The notes: a model not told the origin generated them from the sequence alone. Shown: positions 13,560-25,870, counted from the stretch's first letter. The stretch is 64,000 nucleotides of DNA from Cephalopachus bancanus (GCA_027257055.1 JAPVLO010000008.1:18600001-18664000); one strand, 5' to 3'. Numbers and translations are program-made.

Positions 13560-14836
13560 ACTTGTTTTTTATCTCTTAGATATATATTTTAAAACATAGT
13601 GCCATAAAAAACAGTTGTGTTCCGGTTTTCGGTGACGGTATGATATTCCATTTTATGTATCATTATTTATTTAAACAACTCCCTTTATTGAGTATTTAGG
13701 TCAGTTCTAATTTTTACACCTCTTTTATAATTGCTTTAGGCTAAATTTCTAGAAGGTATAACACAGGTCAGAAGGTGAAAATAGATGAAAATTTCTGATA
13801 TATATTTTTATATTGCCTTCCAGAAAACAATGTGTTTCCTTGCCAACATTAGATTATATGAACTCTTAAACCTCCATTAGTTTAGTAACTCATTTGTCTA
13901 TCTGACTGTACTTTTAATTTGTATTTCTTAGATAACAACTGAGACTGAAAAGATGTGAAAAGAGCTTCATCTGCTTATTTCTTATTTAGTAAAATTTCTG
14001 ACACCTTTTTTTGGTTAAACTTTTCTGTTAAAAACTTTTTTTGTGAAATATTTCAAACATATATTAATTATAGAAAATAATATCTATTCATTGTAGCCAT
14101 CCACCAGCTCTAATATAGTTTAACATTTGCCATAATTACTTTAGACTTTTTAAAAAAGAAAACATTACAGACACAGAGGAAGCCCTGGGTTTATCCCTTC
14201 CTGGTTCCAATTTCTTCCTACTTTCTTTCCTCCCCAAAGTTGATCCGAATCCTGAATTTGGTGTTATAGTTTTCCTTGCATATTTTTGTGCTTTTATTCT
14301 GTGCATTATCAAAATGCAATGAATGTTGCTAAGGTTAATATATATTTTATATATTGTACATACTCAGCTATGACTTGCTTACCCTTACCTTATACCATTA
14401 TTTATCCATGCAGATAACTAATTTTGTCTCGTATCATTGCTGTATATTATTCTACTAAATGAATATACTATAATATGTTTAACCATTTTCTTATTGATTT
14501 GATTGTCCTTAGGTTGTTTTCAGTTTTTCACTATTTCAGTGTTTCAAAATGGTTTTAGAGGGTATAGACAGGCCAGAAGTATACACTTCTGTATATATGT
14601 GAGGATTTCTCTAGGTTATATACTAAAAGTTGAATGGCTAAATCAATGAGTCTGTGCATCTTAAACTTTACTCGATTTTGCTAGACTGCTTTGCACGACG
14701 TTTGTATCAACTTATAAACAACAGTGTAAGAGTTTTCCCTTCTCTATAGACTCACCAACACTCGAGTGTATTGATTTTTTAAAATTTTGCCAATCGTTTG
14801 GGTCTAAAATGGTATCTAAACATTAAAATGTATCTG
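13560..14836 (-). repeat. Old antisense L1 remnants (L1M-type)
   Basis: The plus strand carries the reverse complement of the L1 ORF2 3' region twice. Once at about 13620-14000 (GGTATGATATTCCATTTTAT, then CCTTCCAGAAAAC) and again at about 14430-14836 (TAGGTTGTTTTCAGTTTTTC, then CACCAACACTCGAGTG). Both are heavily diverged. The second continues after the younger L1 insertion at 14837-15141. Confidence 0.7.
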
Positions 14837-15141
14837 CTCCTAAAATCATGTCCTTTGCAGCAACATAGAGGCAGCTGGAGACCATCATTGTAAGGGAACT
14901 ATCACAGAAACAAAAACCTGAATAGTTCATGTTCTCACTCATAAGCAGGCACTAAACATTGGGCACAAGGGCCCAAGTGCAGGAACAAGAGACACTGGGC
15001 ATTGTTAAAAGAGGGAGGGAGGGGAAGTAAGGTTTACAAAAGAGGGCTTGCTAGAAGCCCAAACCTCGCCTTCACACAATATACTTATGTAGCAAATTCT
15101 CACATGTATCCCAGAACTCTAAAATTAAAAAAAATAATAAT
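14837..15141 (+). mobile_element. 5'-truncated L1 insertion with 11-bp target-site duplication
   Basis: About 305 bp of L1 3' end in plus orientation. It has the ORF2 C-terminus (TCATGTCCTTTGCAGCAACA, then GTTCATGTTCTCACTCATAA) and 3'-UTR, ending CTCTAAAATTAAAAAAAATA. It is flanked by a perfect AAATGTATCTG repeat at 14826-14836 and 15142-15152. It splits an older antisense L1 whose sequence resumes at once on the other side. It is clearly younger than its host element and probably never active because of its length. Confidence 0.92.
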
Positions 15142-17427
15142 AAATGTATCTGGTTTTTATTATAATGGGGTAAGGCATTTTTCTTACTTATTGATCAATT
15201 TCCTATAAATTTTATATTCATATTCTTTGTCCATCTTTGCATGGTAAATTGCCTTTTTCTTACTGACTTTTATGAATTCTCTGTTTCAAATATTAACATT
15301 TTGTTGCATATAAATTGCAAATACCATTCTCCTACGTTGTGACTGGCTTTGAACTTTGTTTATTCTGTCTTTGTTGAACCTATGTTGACAATTATAATAA
15401 AGTCATATTATCAATGTTTTTATTTTGTTTTATAGTGCATACTTTTTTGTGTCCTGTTTAAGAAATTGTTTCTTACCCTGAAGTCATAAATGTACCTTTC
15501 TGTGTTCTCGTCTATAAATAACAAAGTCTTGCTTTTTACATTTATGCTGATATGCACGAAATTTATCTATGTGTATAGGGCAAGCCAAGGGTTCAATTTT
15601 CTATTTTTTTCCACATAGATAACCATTCACTGTATCAATCATGCTGATTCTTTGTCCACTGATTTTGAAGTATTTTCTCTAACTTATCATTTCCTTATAT
15701 TTGGGAATTTGCTTCTGAGCTTTCTATTTCATTTGTCTATTATCCATTTTTGTTTGTTTTTTTTAACAATGACACCCATCTTAATTACAATTACTATTTA
15801 ATAAGAGTTGAGTTCTAGTATGACAAATTCCTCCTCCATGATCTTCATAATTGTCTTGGCTTTTCTGAGCCCTTTGCTGGAACATATGAATTTTAAGACA
15901 ATCTTGCAAGCTTCTTTCCCCACTACAAAACTATCAAGATTTTTACTTAATACTGTTGCATTTCTAGATTATGCATGGTTGAGATTTTATTTCTTTATAA
16001 TATGAAGTTTTCCCATTTATAAACAGGATATAGATCAGTTTTTATTTAGGTCTTCTTCATAAGATATAGTAATATTTTATATTTTCCAGTAAGTAGCCTA
16101 AAAACTATTTTAACTATAAAGTACTCATGTGGCTATTGTTCTTGTTATAGTTGTAAAAGAAACCTTTTTTTAAAAATATGACTTTCCATTTGGTTATTGC
16201 TGATGCAGGAGATTGATTTTAGCATTTTGCTCTTGTTTCCAATAAATGTGTTAAACCTAACAAATCTACTAATAAATCTGTACATTCTTTTGAGTTTCAA
16301 TGTCGTTATCTTGCTTGCAAAAAAAAAATTCCAGTTTTTAAACTTCTGACTTTATTGTGTTGTTCTTTTGCTTTTACCTTTGGATCAATGTTGATTAAAG
16401 GCAGTAATAGCAGGTTTTAATCCTGATTTAATGAGATTTCTTCTAAGGTTTCAATGTTAAGATTGAAATTTGTTATCAAGATTTAATAGATAACTCATTA
16501 AATTAAGCAATTTTTCTTCTATTCCTACTTGCAAAGAGTTTTTGTTTGTTTTGTTTTTTATTCATGAATGACTTTATTATATTCTTTTTTCAGCATCTTT
16601 TGATATTATTTTAAGGTTTTTTAGAACAGTTAATATAATGCTTTACAAAATTATTTTATTGATATTGATTCATCCTCAAATTTATGAAAAAACACAGTTC
16701 TTGTTAGATGCTAATTTGTAAGAAATGTGTGTTAAAAATTATAATTATTTGTTGCTTATGCTAAAAATATACCCTCCTTATTTTGTCATTGACTATTACA
16801 TTTTTATGGTTTTTTTTAATATATAAATTTTCAATTTTAGGTAGCACAAATTAATTAATGTAATTACTATTGTATTTCATGCTAAGCTTTAAAATTATTT
16901 TCTATTCCAGATAAAAATATTAACCTATATTTACTTCTAGTCCTTATATATTTTGAGCATGTTTCAACACTTATTTATCTGAAATTTCATCTATATGCAA
17001 TTTATGTTTATAAAGGGTGATGTGGAAATATTTTTGATACATATATCTCTTTCAAAATCATCAACTTTATGATATCATTTATTTATTTTATTTTACTATG
17101 GTTTAAGTTATATTAGTTTCTCAAACATTGAAACATTTTTGATAACTTACTCAATATTAGTATTTAAAAATATTTCACTAGACTTAAATCATCATTATTT
17201 TATTAAACTTTTTTGCATCTATATTTGTTAGTTAAACTTATTAATTTTGTGAGATAGTTCAGTAAGTTTTTATATCATTTTTAAAATCTAAAATATATTT
17301 AGAAGATTTGTAAATGTTTACATTATCTGGAAATTTATAAAGAAGGATAATTATCTCTATCTTGAAAATTTGAAAGAAAAACTAGTCATGTGACAATTTA
17401 TTTTCTCATTGCTAATCTCAGAGGCAA
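15142..17427 (-). repeat. Old antisense L1 (ORF2 region), continuation
   Basis: Diverged L1 ORF2 on the minus strand continues from 14836. TTTGTGTCCTGTTTAAGAAA near 15450 and the following stretches to about 15750 match the familiar reverse complement of L1M ORF2. 16190-16480 still resembles the reverse-transcriptase part (GATTGATTTTAGCATTTTGC). After about 16600 it is too AT-rich and diverged to delimit. Confidence 0.65.
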
Positions 17428-17726
17428 TTTTTTTTTTTTTTTTTTTGAGTTAGAGTCTCCCTCTGTTGCCCAGACTGGAGCGCAGTGGCATGCTCACCGC
17501 CACCCCAGCTTCAACCTGCTAGGCTCCAATGATCCTTCCACCTCAGCCTTCCAAGTGGCTGAAACTATAGGCACATGATACCACATCGGCTAATTTTTGA
17601 TTTTTATTGTAGAGAAGAGGTCTCGTCAAGTTGCTGGGGCTGATCTTGAACCTGCAGGCTCAGGCAATCCACCCACCTCGGCCTCCCAAAGTGTTGAGAT
17701 TACAGGCTGAGCCACTGAGCCCGGCT
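17428..17726 (-). mobile_element. Alu, minus strand, younger cohort
   Basis: A poly-T tail is followed by GAGTTAGAGTCTCCCTCTGT and the element ends TTACAGGCTGAGCCACTGAG, then CCCGGC. A possible target-site duplication is GGCAATTTTTT before and GGTAATTTTTT after, one mismatch, but the T-tail makes this ambiguous. It lies within old antisense L1 sequence. Confidence 0.93.
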
Positions 17727-18000
17727 GGTAATTTTTTATAAACTTAATTTATGTTTGTTTTTTCTCCCATGGTATTAGTGAATTTAGCTTTTGTACTACA
17801 TTTTACTCAATTTGATTACATATTATATAAGTATTGGTAATATAATATCAGTGTAACATTTGATAACACAAATATATAAAAAGAAAGTACAATATGCAAA
17901 AAACCTATATATAAGACATACATATAAATTTATACATATTATAAATTTCTCAAAATAGCATCCATAATAATTATCTCTGGTTTTAATTATGCTAGTTGTA

Positions 18001-18334
18001 CTAGTGTTTCTTTAAAAAAAATTTTTTTATTATTAATTTCTTTGAGTTGGAGTCTCACTCTGTCACCCAGTCTAGAGTGCAGTGGCACACTCATGGCTAC
18101 CTCAGCCTCGACCTTCTGGGCTCAGGCGATCCTTCCACAGCCTTCCAAGTAACTGGAACTACAGGCACGCACTACTGCACCCAGCTAATTATTTGTTTTG
18201 TTGTAGAGATGAGGTCTCTCCAAGTTGCCCAGGCTGGTCTTGAACCCCTGGGTTCAGGCAGTCTTCTTGCCTCTGCCTTCCAAAGTGCTGGGATTATAGA
18301 CCTGAGCCACTGTGCCTGGCCTAGTGTTTCTTTA
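18001..18334 (-). mobile_element. Alu, minus strand, with perfect 14-bp target-site duplication
   Basis: The element proper is at about 18015-18320. It begins AAAAAAATTTTTTTATTATT, then GAGTTGGAGTCTCACTCTGT, and ends GAGCCACTGTGCCTGGC. CTAGTGTTTCTTTA occurs at 18001-18014 and again at 18321-18334. It retains an extra base in the GGCTCAGG-type block (CCTGAGCCAC), so it may be an intermediate between the older and younger cohorts here. Confidence 0.94.
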
Positions 18335-19106
18335 CAATTTAAAAATAGGTTTTACATATTATGTCATTTCCTTTTTATATTAGTGCTTATATATCTTTTC
18401 GCAAATTTTATTTTTATTTTCCAATTTTCTTCATATGTACTTTCTTTTTAAAAAGATTTGTCTTTGTTCTATAAAAAAATGAGTGCTTGAATTTTTTAAG
18501 ATCAAATCACTTGTTTCTGCTTTCCATATTACTAAAACCCACTTATCTTTATTAATCTCTAACTTCTGATTATATTTATTTTATTGTTTTAATAATGATT
18601 TCTTGAGGTACATATTTTTGTTTTTTCTTGTTTGATAATAAAATAATTAATGCTATGAATTTGCCTTTGACTACTGCTTTTGTTACATCTTTGTACTTTT
18701 ATATTAATTGTGCTCTTCATTATTTAAATTATCTGAATTCATAATTTTAATTATTTTTTTTTTTTTACTATTTTCTTTACGATGGAAGACCAAACACCCA
18801 AGTACTGGGTTTGTTATTATTTTGTTTTATTTGTTTGGGGTTGGAAAGTGTTGCTTCTACTTTTATTACTGAATTCAAGTGTCACCGAGTGCAATTATAT
18901 CTTTGGAAGAGTGGCTTATACATTGTGTGTGTATAAGAAATCCAAAAAAAAAAACTTTATATTTAGAAGTTGTTAGATTTTTAAAAATATACCAAGAATA
19001 CTGGTAAGGAATACTTACTTTAATATTTTCCTATTAAGTTAATATTATAAACTACAATATCAATATATTTTATCCTTTATTATTATATACTTGATTTGTA
19101 AAAGAT
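18335..19106 (-). repeat. Old antisense L1-like, AT-rich
   Basis: 18490-18720 reads like the reverse complement of the old L1 ORF2 region before the RT core (TTTCTTGAGGTACATATTTT, then GAATTTGCCTTTGACTACTG). It probably belongs to the same old L1 that starts near 14400. Very diverged. Confidence 0.5.
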
Positions 19107-19416
19107 TGAGAATAATTTTTTTTTTTTTTAAGTTGGAGTCTCACTCTGTCGCCCAGACTAGAGAGCAGTGGCTGCTCCGGCCACTGCAGCCTCGACCTGC
19201 TGGGCTCTGGCGATCCTTCCGCCTCAGCCTTCCAAGTAGCTGGAACTACAGGCGCGCACTATCACACCTGGCTAATTTTTTGATTTATTGTAGAGATGAG
19301 GTCTCACCAAGTTGCCCAGGCGGGTCTCGAACCCACAGGCTCAGGCAATTCACTCACCTCAGCCTCTCAAGGCGCGGGATTACAGGCTGAGCCACCAAGC
19401 CCGGCTGAGAATAATT
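19107..19416 (-). mobile_element. Alu, minus strand, with 11-bp target-site duplication
   Basis: The element at about 19118-19405 begins TTTTTTTTTTAAGTTGGAGT and ends CAAGGCGCGGGATTACAGGC, then TGAGCCACCAAGCCCGGC. TGAGAATAATT occurs at 19107-19117 and 19406-19416. It keeps many CpGs (GGCGCGCACT, GGGTCTCGAAC), so it is relatively young. Confidence 0.94.
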
Positions 19417-19999
19417 AAAAGCCCTCATTTTACTCCGTCCATTTCATATGGTATTGCCAGAATTTTTTGTTAGTGTTATGAAAATAATATATGTATGTGA
19501 TAACAAGAGAAAACTAAAAGATGTCAATTAATTTAAAACATACCAGTTTCCCTTCTGTTAAGGTTTTACCATTAACAGTTGCTTATACATCCTTCCAGAA
19601 GCACTCTGTGCATACTCCCCACCACAGATATATGTTCTGAGAAATGCATCATTAGGCGATTCTGTGATTGTGTGCACCTCAGAGTGTACTGACATGAACC
19701 TAGATTGTAGAGCCTACTACATACCTCGGCTACATGGTATAACCTATTGCTCCTAGGTTACAAACCCATATGGCATGTTACTGCATTGAGTACTGTAGGC
19801 AATTATAATGAAATTGGAAATATTTGTCTATCCAAACATATCTAAACATAGAAAAGGTGCAGTAAAAATATGATCAAATCTTTGGAACCACATTGTATAT
19901 GTAGTACTATGTTGACCAAAATGTCATTATGTGGGGGCATAATAGTAGATATACCCTCTTAGTACAAAGGACTGTATATATATATGTATATAATCTTTT
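19417..19999. other. Non-coding, no recognised element
   Basis: Unique-looking AT-rich sequence with a short TATATATATGTATATA run at about 19976. No exon or repeat could be named. Confidence 0.45.
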
Positions 20000-20960
20000 G
20001 CATGTAGCTTTTTTTCATTAAACAAGTCAATGTCTCAGAACCCTTTCCATTGAAACACATATAAACCTTCCTCATTTTTCAAAATAATAACTGAATATTT
20101 TTTCATGTAAAGATGTACCATAATTTTAAAAACAGATTATTATTTTGGGCATTTAGGATATCTCTGGTTGTTTGCTATTATGAACATCATTACAGTAAAA
20201 ATCTTTGTGTGTCCATTTGAGTCTTTTGGCAAGTCAAATTACAGAATTGGAATATTGCATCAAAAGCTGCATCTATTTAAAACTGAGATATTTACAGGTC
20301 ACATTGCAAAATGATGATGAGAACTTAACTTCTAACTAACAGTGAGTGAATGTTTTATATTTTTATTATTACTCTGTATTGTCTAACTTTTAAATATTTG
20401 CTGTTGTGATAGGTGAGAAGATGCAGTTGATTATGTTTCACCATTTTGTGGAGCTTTTATATTTCTTCTTTGGACTGTCTATGTATTTCCTTTCCCCGTT
20501 TATCTAATAAGATTTTTCTTTTCTCATTGAGTTGTAGGGGGTTTTTTACAAATTGATAAAACCAGTCTTTATATATTGGATATTAAGTTACTTAGTATGT
20601 AATGACACATGATTGTTAATTCTTAAATAAAGTTTATGATTATCATTAATTTTTTTAAACTTTTCATTTTTAATCTTTTTTGATCTTAAAGTATGCATTA
20701 TTAGATTTTAATTTATAGTCCATGATTAATTTTTATATTATTTATTTCTAATTCTGTGTCCAACCTTTCACAATTAACTATTACAAGTTTGTTATAATAA
20801 AATAAAATTTAATCAAATCATTATTGTACATTTTTAATTAGTTTTTATCCCATTATTTTGTAATATTTTATTTGTTTCAAATGCTTTAATAATTAATTGA
20901 CCTTTAATTGTATGTTTGTTGGTTTCATTATTTGAATTTACTTTTTCCATATTCGATTTT
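20000..20960 (-). repeat. Old antisense L1 3' region
   Basis: The plus strand gives the reverse complement of the L1 ORF2 C-terminus and beyond: GGTTGTTTGCTATTATGAAC, TGTGTGTCCATTTGAGTC, then AATTGGAATATTGCATCAAA, and a CTTCTTTGGACTGTCTATGT box near 20466. Highly diverged, with indistinct ends. Confidence 0.65.
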
Positions 20961-21014
20961 TATTATCCTAGAGTACTTTTTTTTGAGTATCTTAATCAAC
21001 TTGACGAGCAATAA

Positions 21015-21215
21015 AAAGAGCTAATACATGGACTAAGAGCTTCGCATGTACCAACTTGTTTAATCTTCTTAATAATCCATGAGAGAGAGGGGTAATAGAG
21101 ATATTATTCTTACTTTTATTTTCTTTAGATGAGGACACAGGAGCATGGAGACTGAGTGATTCATCTAAGGTTACAAAGCTGGCAGTTGCTAGAGTGTGAG
21201 ATTGGAATCCACAGT
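21015..21215 (-). repeat. MIR SINE, minus strand
   Basis: The reverse-complement MIR core is visible: TTTTCTTTAGATGAGGACAC, then AAGGTTACAAAGCTGGCAGT, then GATTGGAATCC. Confidence 0.85.
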
Positions 21216-21689
21216 GGAGGGTATACTTGACCTTGTATATAGAGAAGAGTATTAGTGGGTAAAAAAAATTGGGTAACTTTTTAAATTTCTAAATTATGTG
21301 TATATAAGTGTATCCCCTATATGCCACTTAGTGTTGTCAGTGAGATGTCTGGAGGCTTTTTTTCTCTTTGTATTTTTCTGTCTGGAAATTTGTGGATTAA
21401 TCTTGTCCCACCATATCCATTTACTTCATACATTCTACTATGATATTGAGGTGTTCTTATTTCAACTACTTGCCCAGACTTAATAAAAACAATTTTTGTC
21501 GCAATTTTTTAAATTAAATCAAAGTATAATAGACATATAAAAAAAGACACTAACAAAAATACATAAAATGAAAAAAAATTTCACAAAGATAGCTGCTTTT
21601 AACCATTTTCATTTTGGATTCTTCTAGTCATGCTATTTCTTTTAAAATGTGCTTTTATCTTTATTTCTTATTAGCTTATCAACAACATA

Positions 21690-22215
21690 ATATTATTAAG
21701 TGCTTAACATGTTAACATGTTCCAGACATTCTCCTAATTGCCCTACATGAATTACTTCATTTAATCTTCCTCACATCTCTATAAATTAGACTGCTATAAG
21801 CCGGGCTTGGTGGCTCAGCCTGTAATCCTGCGCCTTTGGGAGGCTGAGGTGAGTGGATTGCCTGAGCCCGCGGGTTCGAGACCCGCCTGGGCAGGCGAGA
21901 CCTCATCTCTACAATAAATCAAAAATTAGCCGGGCGTGGTAGCATACGCCTGTAGTTCCAGCTACTTGGAAGGCTGAGGCGGAAGGATCGCTGGAGCCCA
22001 GCAGGTCGAGGCTGCGGTGGCCGGATGCGGCCACTGCACTCCAGTCTGGGCGACAGAGTGAGACTCCAACTCAAAAAAAAAAAAAAAAAATTAGACTGCT
22101 ATAATTTTACTTATGAAATTAAGGAATAAAAAACTGACTTGCTCTTGGTCATGCATTGTGTAAGTAGTGGAACTAGCCAGAATTTGAGTCCATGTCCATA
22201 TGATTCCACTAAAAG
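21690..22215 (-). repeat. MIR SINE, minus strand, split by an Alu
   Basis: The 5' part at about 21690-21799 (AAGTGCTTAACATG, then TTCATTTAATCTTCC) and the part at about 22105-22215 (TTGCTCTTGGTCATGCATTG, then AATTTGAGTCCATG) form one MIR interrupted by the Alu at 21800-22087. Confidence 0.75.
21783..22104 (+). mobile_element. Youngest-looking Alu, plus strand, perfect 17-bp target-site duplication
   Basis: The element lies at about 21800-22087 and runs from AGCCGGGCTTGGTGGCTCAG to ACTCCAACTC plus an unbroken A-run of 18. The duplication AAATTAGACTGCTATAA is at 21783-21799 and 22088-22104. It retains many CpGs. The Pol III B-box-like GGTTCGAGACC is intact at 21873-21883. The mid region reads CTACAATAAATCAAAAA, the lineage-specific form. 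It inserted into a MIR. Confidence 0.97.
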
Positions 22216-22238
22216 ATAATTAGCTCAGTTACACTTCT

Positions 22239-22252
22239 CATCTATCTATCTA

Positions 22253-22293
<41 letters not shown>

Positions 22294-22330
22294 ATCTATC
22301 TATCTATCTATCATCTATCATCTATCTATC
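22239..22330. repeat. Compound tetranucleotide microsatellite (TCTA)n(TCTG)n(TCTA)n
   Basis: Four TCTA units are followed by about seven TCTG units, then TCTA units interrupted by ATCTA and TCATCTATCA. On the minus strand it reads as GATA/GACA. Interruptions near the right end suggest an older right half and a purer left half. Confidence 0.95.
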
Positions 22331-23454
22331 CAGCTATCATTGAACATTAATCACATTTATCTGCCCATCTACATTTGTTTCTCTTTCTCAGTCCACTGGC
22401 TTTGGTCAGCACCTTGCCTTCTTTCTTCCTAGGTGAGTAGAGCAGTGACCTCTGCTGAATATTTTCTATTTGCCTCTCTAGGTTCAGTCTCCTTTCTTTT
22501 CCACCCTGCTCTGCATGTGACCCATGTGGAACGCATCAGTGAACTTCCTCCAACTCTGGCTTCAACTTGGGATTGGTCACTGGAGATTAGAGAATAGGAA
22601 GAGAGGGAGTGTGGAGTGTTGATTTTTCCACATGCCTGCCTCCTGGGTTACCTACAGCTTGATTGTCTCCCTTCACCAAAAGCCATAGTTTTCAATGGAG
22701 CTATTCATTTCAGGTTCTTGTCACTAGCCTCTTCTCTTCCCCTACAGTTCTAAGACTGACAATATCTCCCTGATGTTTCTAAACCTAGGATTTGGAAGCA
22801 TTTGTTCTTGGTTTTGCTGAAACTTGCTCATAATTTTGTGGACAACACTCCTCAGTCCTTCAGTTTGAGTGTGCCACTCGTTTTTCTTTTTGGAGGAAAG
22901 TCCCTACCCTTTCCTCCAATTTGTTTTTTTTTTTTTTCAGACTTTCTCCCAACCACTTCTCAAAAATGTTCAGTTTAATAATATTTCCAATTTGTTATGT
23001 GATCAGAATTGTCTTCCTGTTTGTTGACTCTCAAAGTAGAAAAACAATCAACAGTGTTTACATAGTTATGGCTGCATACGTGTGATTCACTACAGGGCAG
23101 TAGTCCATCAGATGGCAATTCCTTTACTTTATGTCCACTGTTACCAATGTCAGACACCATCAATTTTAAGAGTCTTATTATTTTATAAACCACTAAGAAA
23201 GAAAGAAAGAAAAATTCTTCTTCTAATTAAACTAAGACCTTCCCTCAATTGTAAATGTGTCTTGATTGGAGGAACAACAAATCAGAAAAAGAGAATTCAT
23301 TTACAACTGACAAAATATGGCGATCAGCTCTTCTCTTGCTCTCCAGAGTTCTGGACCTGGAGTCACAATCTATTCTACAGTCTGTGTTTATGTTCTGTGC
23401 GGGGGGAGCCAAGTGCCTTCCAACTACAGGGGAGTTATTTCCCAGAGGCATAGT
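22331..23454. other. Non-coding, no recognised element
   Basis: Unique-looking sequence. A T/C-rich run lies at about 22925-22939 and an AAAG run at about 23199-23213. ORFs on both strands at 23082-23521 match nothing I know and have no splice context. Confidence 0.45.
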
Positions 23455-23670
23455 ACAGCCAGGCTGCATTCGAAACCTGGCCTCATCCTTTACTCTCTGC
23501 AAGACTGAGCAGGTTATTTAACCTCTCTGTGTTTCAGTTTTCAGATTTAACAATTAGGACTAATAATAGTGCCTACATCATAAGTTTTAAGGATTAAATG
23601 AAGCAAAGCATGTGAAACATGTAGAACAGTACCCCCCACACTGTGTATTTGTTAAATGCAATAAATCTGT
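23455..23670 (+). repeat. MIR SINE, plus strand
   Basis: Near full length: AGGCTGCATTCGAAACCTGG, then TTATTTAACCTCTCTGTGTT, then GTGCCTACATCATAAGTTTT and AAGGATTAAATGAAGC. A clear ancient MIR. Confidence 0.85.
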
Positions 23671-24169
23671 TCTGTGAGTGATTTCCTTGAAGGCCTCTTA
23701 CTGTCTGGGGTTGAATGTTAGCATCCTCATTCTTCCTCCATAGAGTGAAATGGGGTCGCCCAGCAGGGAAAGTGTTTTCCAGTGAAATCTTTTCATCCAT
23801 CTCTTCCCTTTTTCTTCAATTTATCACCTCTGTATATACATGAAGGGCTGAAAAGGTCAAGAGTTGTAGAAATAGTTCCTACAAATTCCTTAGAAAAGCT
23901 GCATATATAGGTTTGTCACACATCAACTTTGTATTTGATATTTGTTTTTTTCTTTTGAAGCTCAGTCAAAACTTATGACAGAAAGGGCCCAACTCCAACT
24001 ACTTGTTACATCTATGTAGTATCTCTTGGCTCTGTCTTCTTTGACATTTTAAAAATTATATTCCTTTATTTTTCTTCTTCCATGTACTTTTTAAATAGCT
24101 TCTCACACATCTCTTACTTTTCAGTCATTTTTCTGTATTAATAGGGTCTGACTCTCAAGGTGTGCTGGT
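23671..24169. other. Non-coding, no recognised element
   Basis: No ORF, exon or repeat I can support. Confidence 0.4.
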
Positions 24170-25870
24170 AATAAGTTACCTTAGTTTGTTTTATTGGAAA
24201 TGTCTTTATTTTTTTCTTCATTCCTGAAGGATACTTTCACTACATATATGATCCTGGCTCATAGTTAATGTCTTCTGATCTCTGCTGTTTCTAATGAGAA
24301 GACTTCTGCCATTCAAATATTTATTCCCTATATTCAATGTAATTTTTCTGTACCTGATTTAAACATTTTCTCTTACTTGACTTCTATCATTTTGATCATA
24401 ACATTGCCTGTAAATCTTTGAGCAAATTAGGGAAATTTTCCACTATTATTTCTCCAAATATTTTTTCTCTGCCATATTTTCTCTGTCCTTTTCCTTATTA
24501 GACTGCAGTTGCATGTATAGATGACCTTGATGTTGTTACACATGTTGGAATTCAAATAGTTCTTTCATTTAATTTTAGAATCTTTTTTCTGATCTTTAAA
24601 TTGTTGGATAATCCCTACAAATATATATTAAAGTTCACCACATCTTTCTTTTATCATTTCCAATATGATGTTGTCATTCAATGAATTTTGAATTTTGGCA
24701 ATTATGGTTATTATTTTTAGAATTTCCATTTAATTCTCTATTATAATTCTATTTTACTTTTGAGATTTCCTTTCCCCTCATTTATTGTGAGCATAATTCT
24801 CTTTACATCCTTCAACATGATTATAATAGCATCTCTAAAACACTGATTCCAAAATCTGGGTTTTCTCATGGTTTATCTTCATTATTTGCCTTTTTTTCTT
24901 AAGCATGGATTAGTATTATTTTTTTCTTCAATGTGTCCAGTACATTTTTATCGTGCCTGGACATTGCAAATGATATGTTGTTTAAGGAGGCAGGAAACCT
25001 GACTGGACTCAAACTCCAAGTGGAAAGCTCAGTTCATGTCTTTTAATCTTATCTGAGATCATTAAAGTCCTTTTGATGCATGTTTAGTTCAAGATTTGGC
25101 TACAGATTTGGAGAGATTTTATACCCAAAACTTGGGGATATTCCTCTCTAGCTTTCTCTTTTCTGGGAATTTCTCTCTTCCAGCTGCTACCATTGCTTCA
25201 AACTGTTTTTGTTTTGATTTTTTAGCTAGTAAGATTGCTGCTTCCTATTAGAGTTTTAGTATAGTGTCCACTGGAACCTACCCTCAGGTTAAAAGACTTT
25301 TAAAAAACAGGACACTCACCCAACGCCATTTCTTTTTTCCCAGTGTTCAAACTCCCTCCACTATTTGTTTGCTTTTGGTCAATCTCCAGTACCTTTACAT
25401 AGGAGTTTTTAAGGTATTTTGTCCAGAGTTTACAGTTATTATCTGTGGACGGTTTGACTCATTAGGAGTTACTTAGCCACGATCAGAAATAGAATCAGAT
25501 ATTGTATATTTTATCTGAAAGAAATCTTTACTCATTGGAGATTGTTCCCTTAGTAGATGCAATATCCTCACAGGTCTCCCTAAGAGAATTTACTCCCAAG
25601 GTTTTCTAATGCTTCTTTGTGGTCATTCTTTTACTGGTGGGCATTTCTTCTGAATAACCTCTGATTTTGAACTGCTAAATTTGTTGTGGTAGTTTTCCTG
25701 TGTTTACTCATTTTATAAGGCGACAAGAAAGACATACTTTGTCCAGTTTAATAGTTAAGTGAGATTCTTTTGGAAATTATTACCTTAAATGTTATTATGT
25801 TTCTAAAGTAGATCCATCTTTTTAATCCCTGGGTAGGTTCTTCTTCTAGAATTGCCTACAATGCCATCCA
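24170..25870 (-). repeat. Old antisense L1/HAL1-like remnant
   Basis: The plus strand at 24170-24900 reads like the reverse complement of an old L1 ORF1 and 5' region: TTTTTCTTCATTCCTGAAGG, GTTTCTAATGAGAAGACTTC, then TATTTCTCCAAATATTTTTT. The rest, to about 25870, is continuous in character but too diverged to assign firmly. Confidence 0.55.

Noticed and set aside
22239..22330. Repeat array that might be read as CRISPR-like
   Set aside because: Units are 4 bp with no spacers, and the genome is mammalian, so it is a microsatellite.
23082..23521. Cluster of ORFs up to 123 codons on both strands
   Set aside because: The right end overlaps a MIR and the frames match no known protein.
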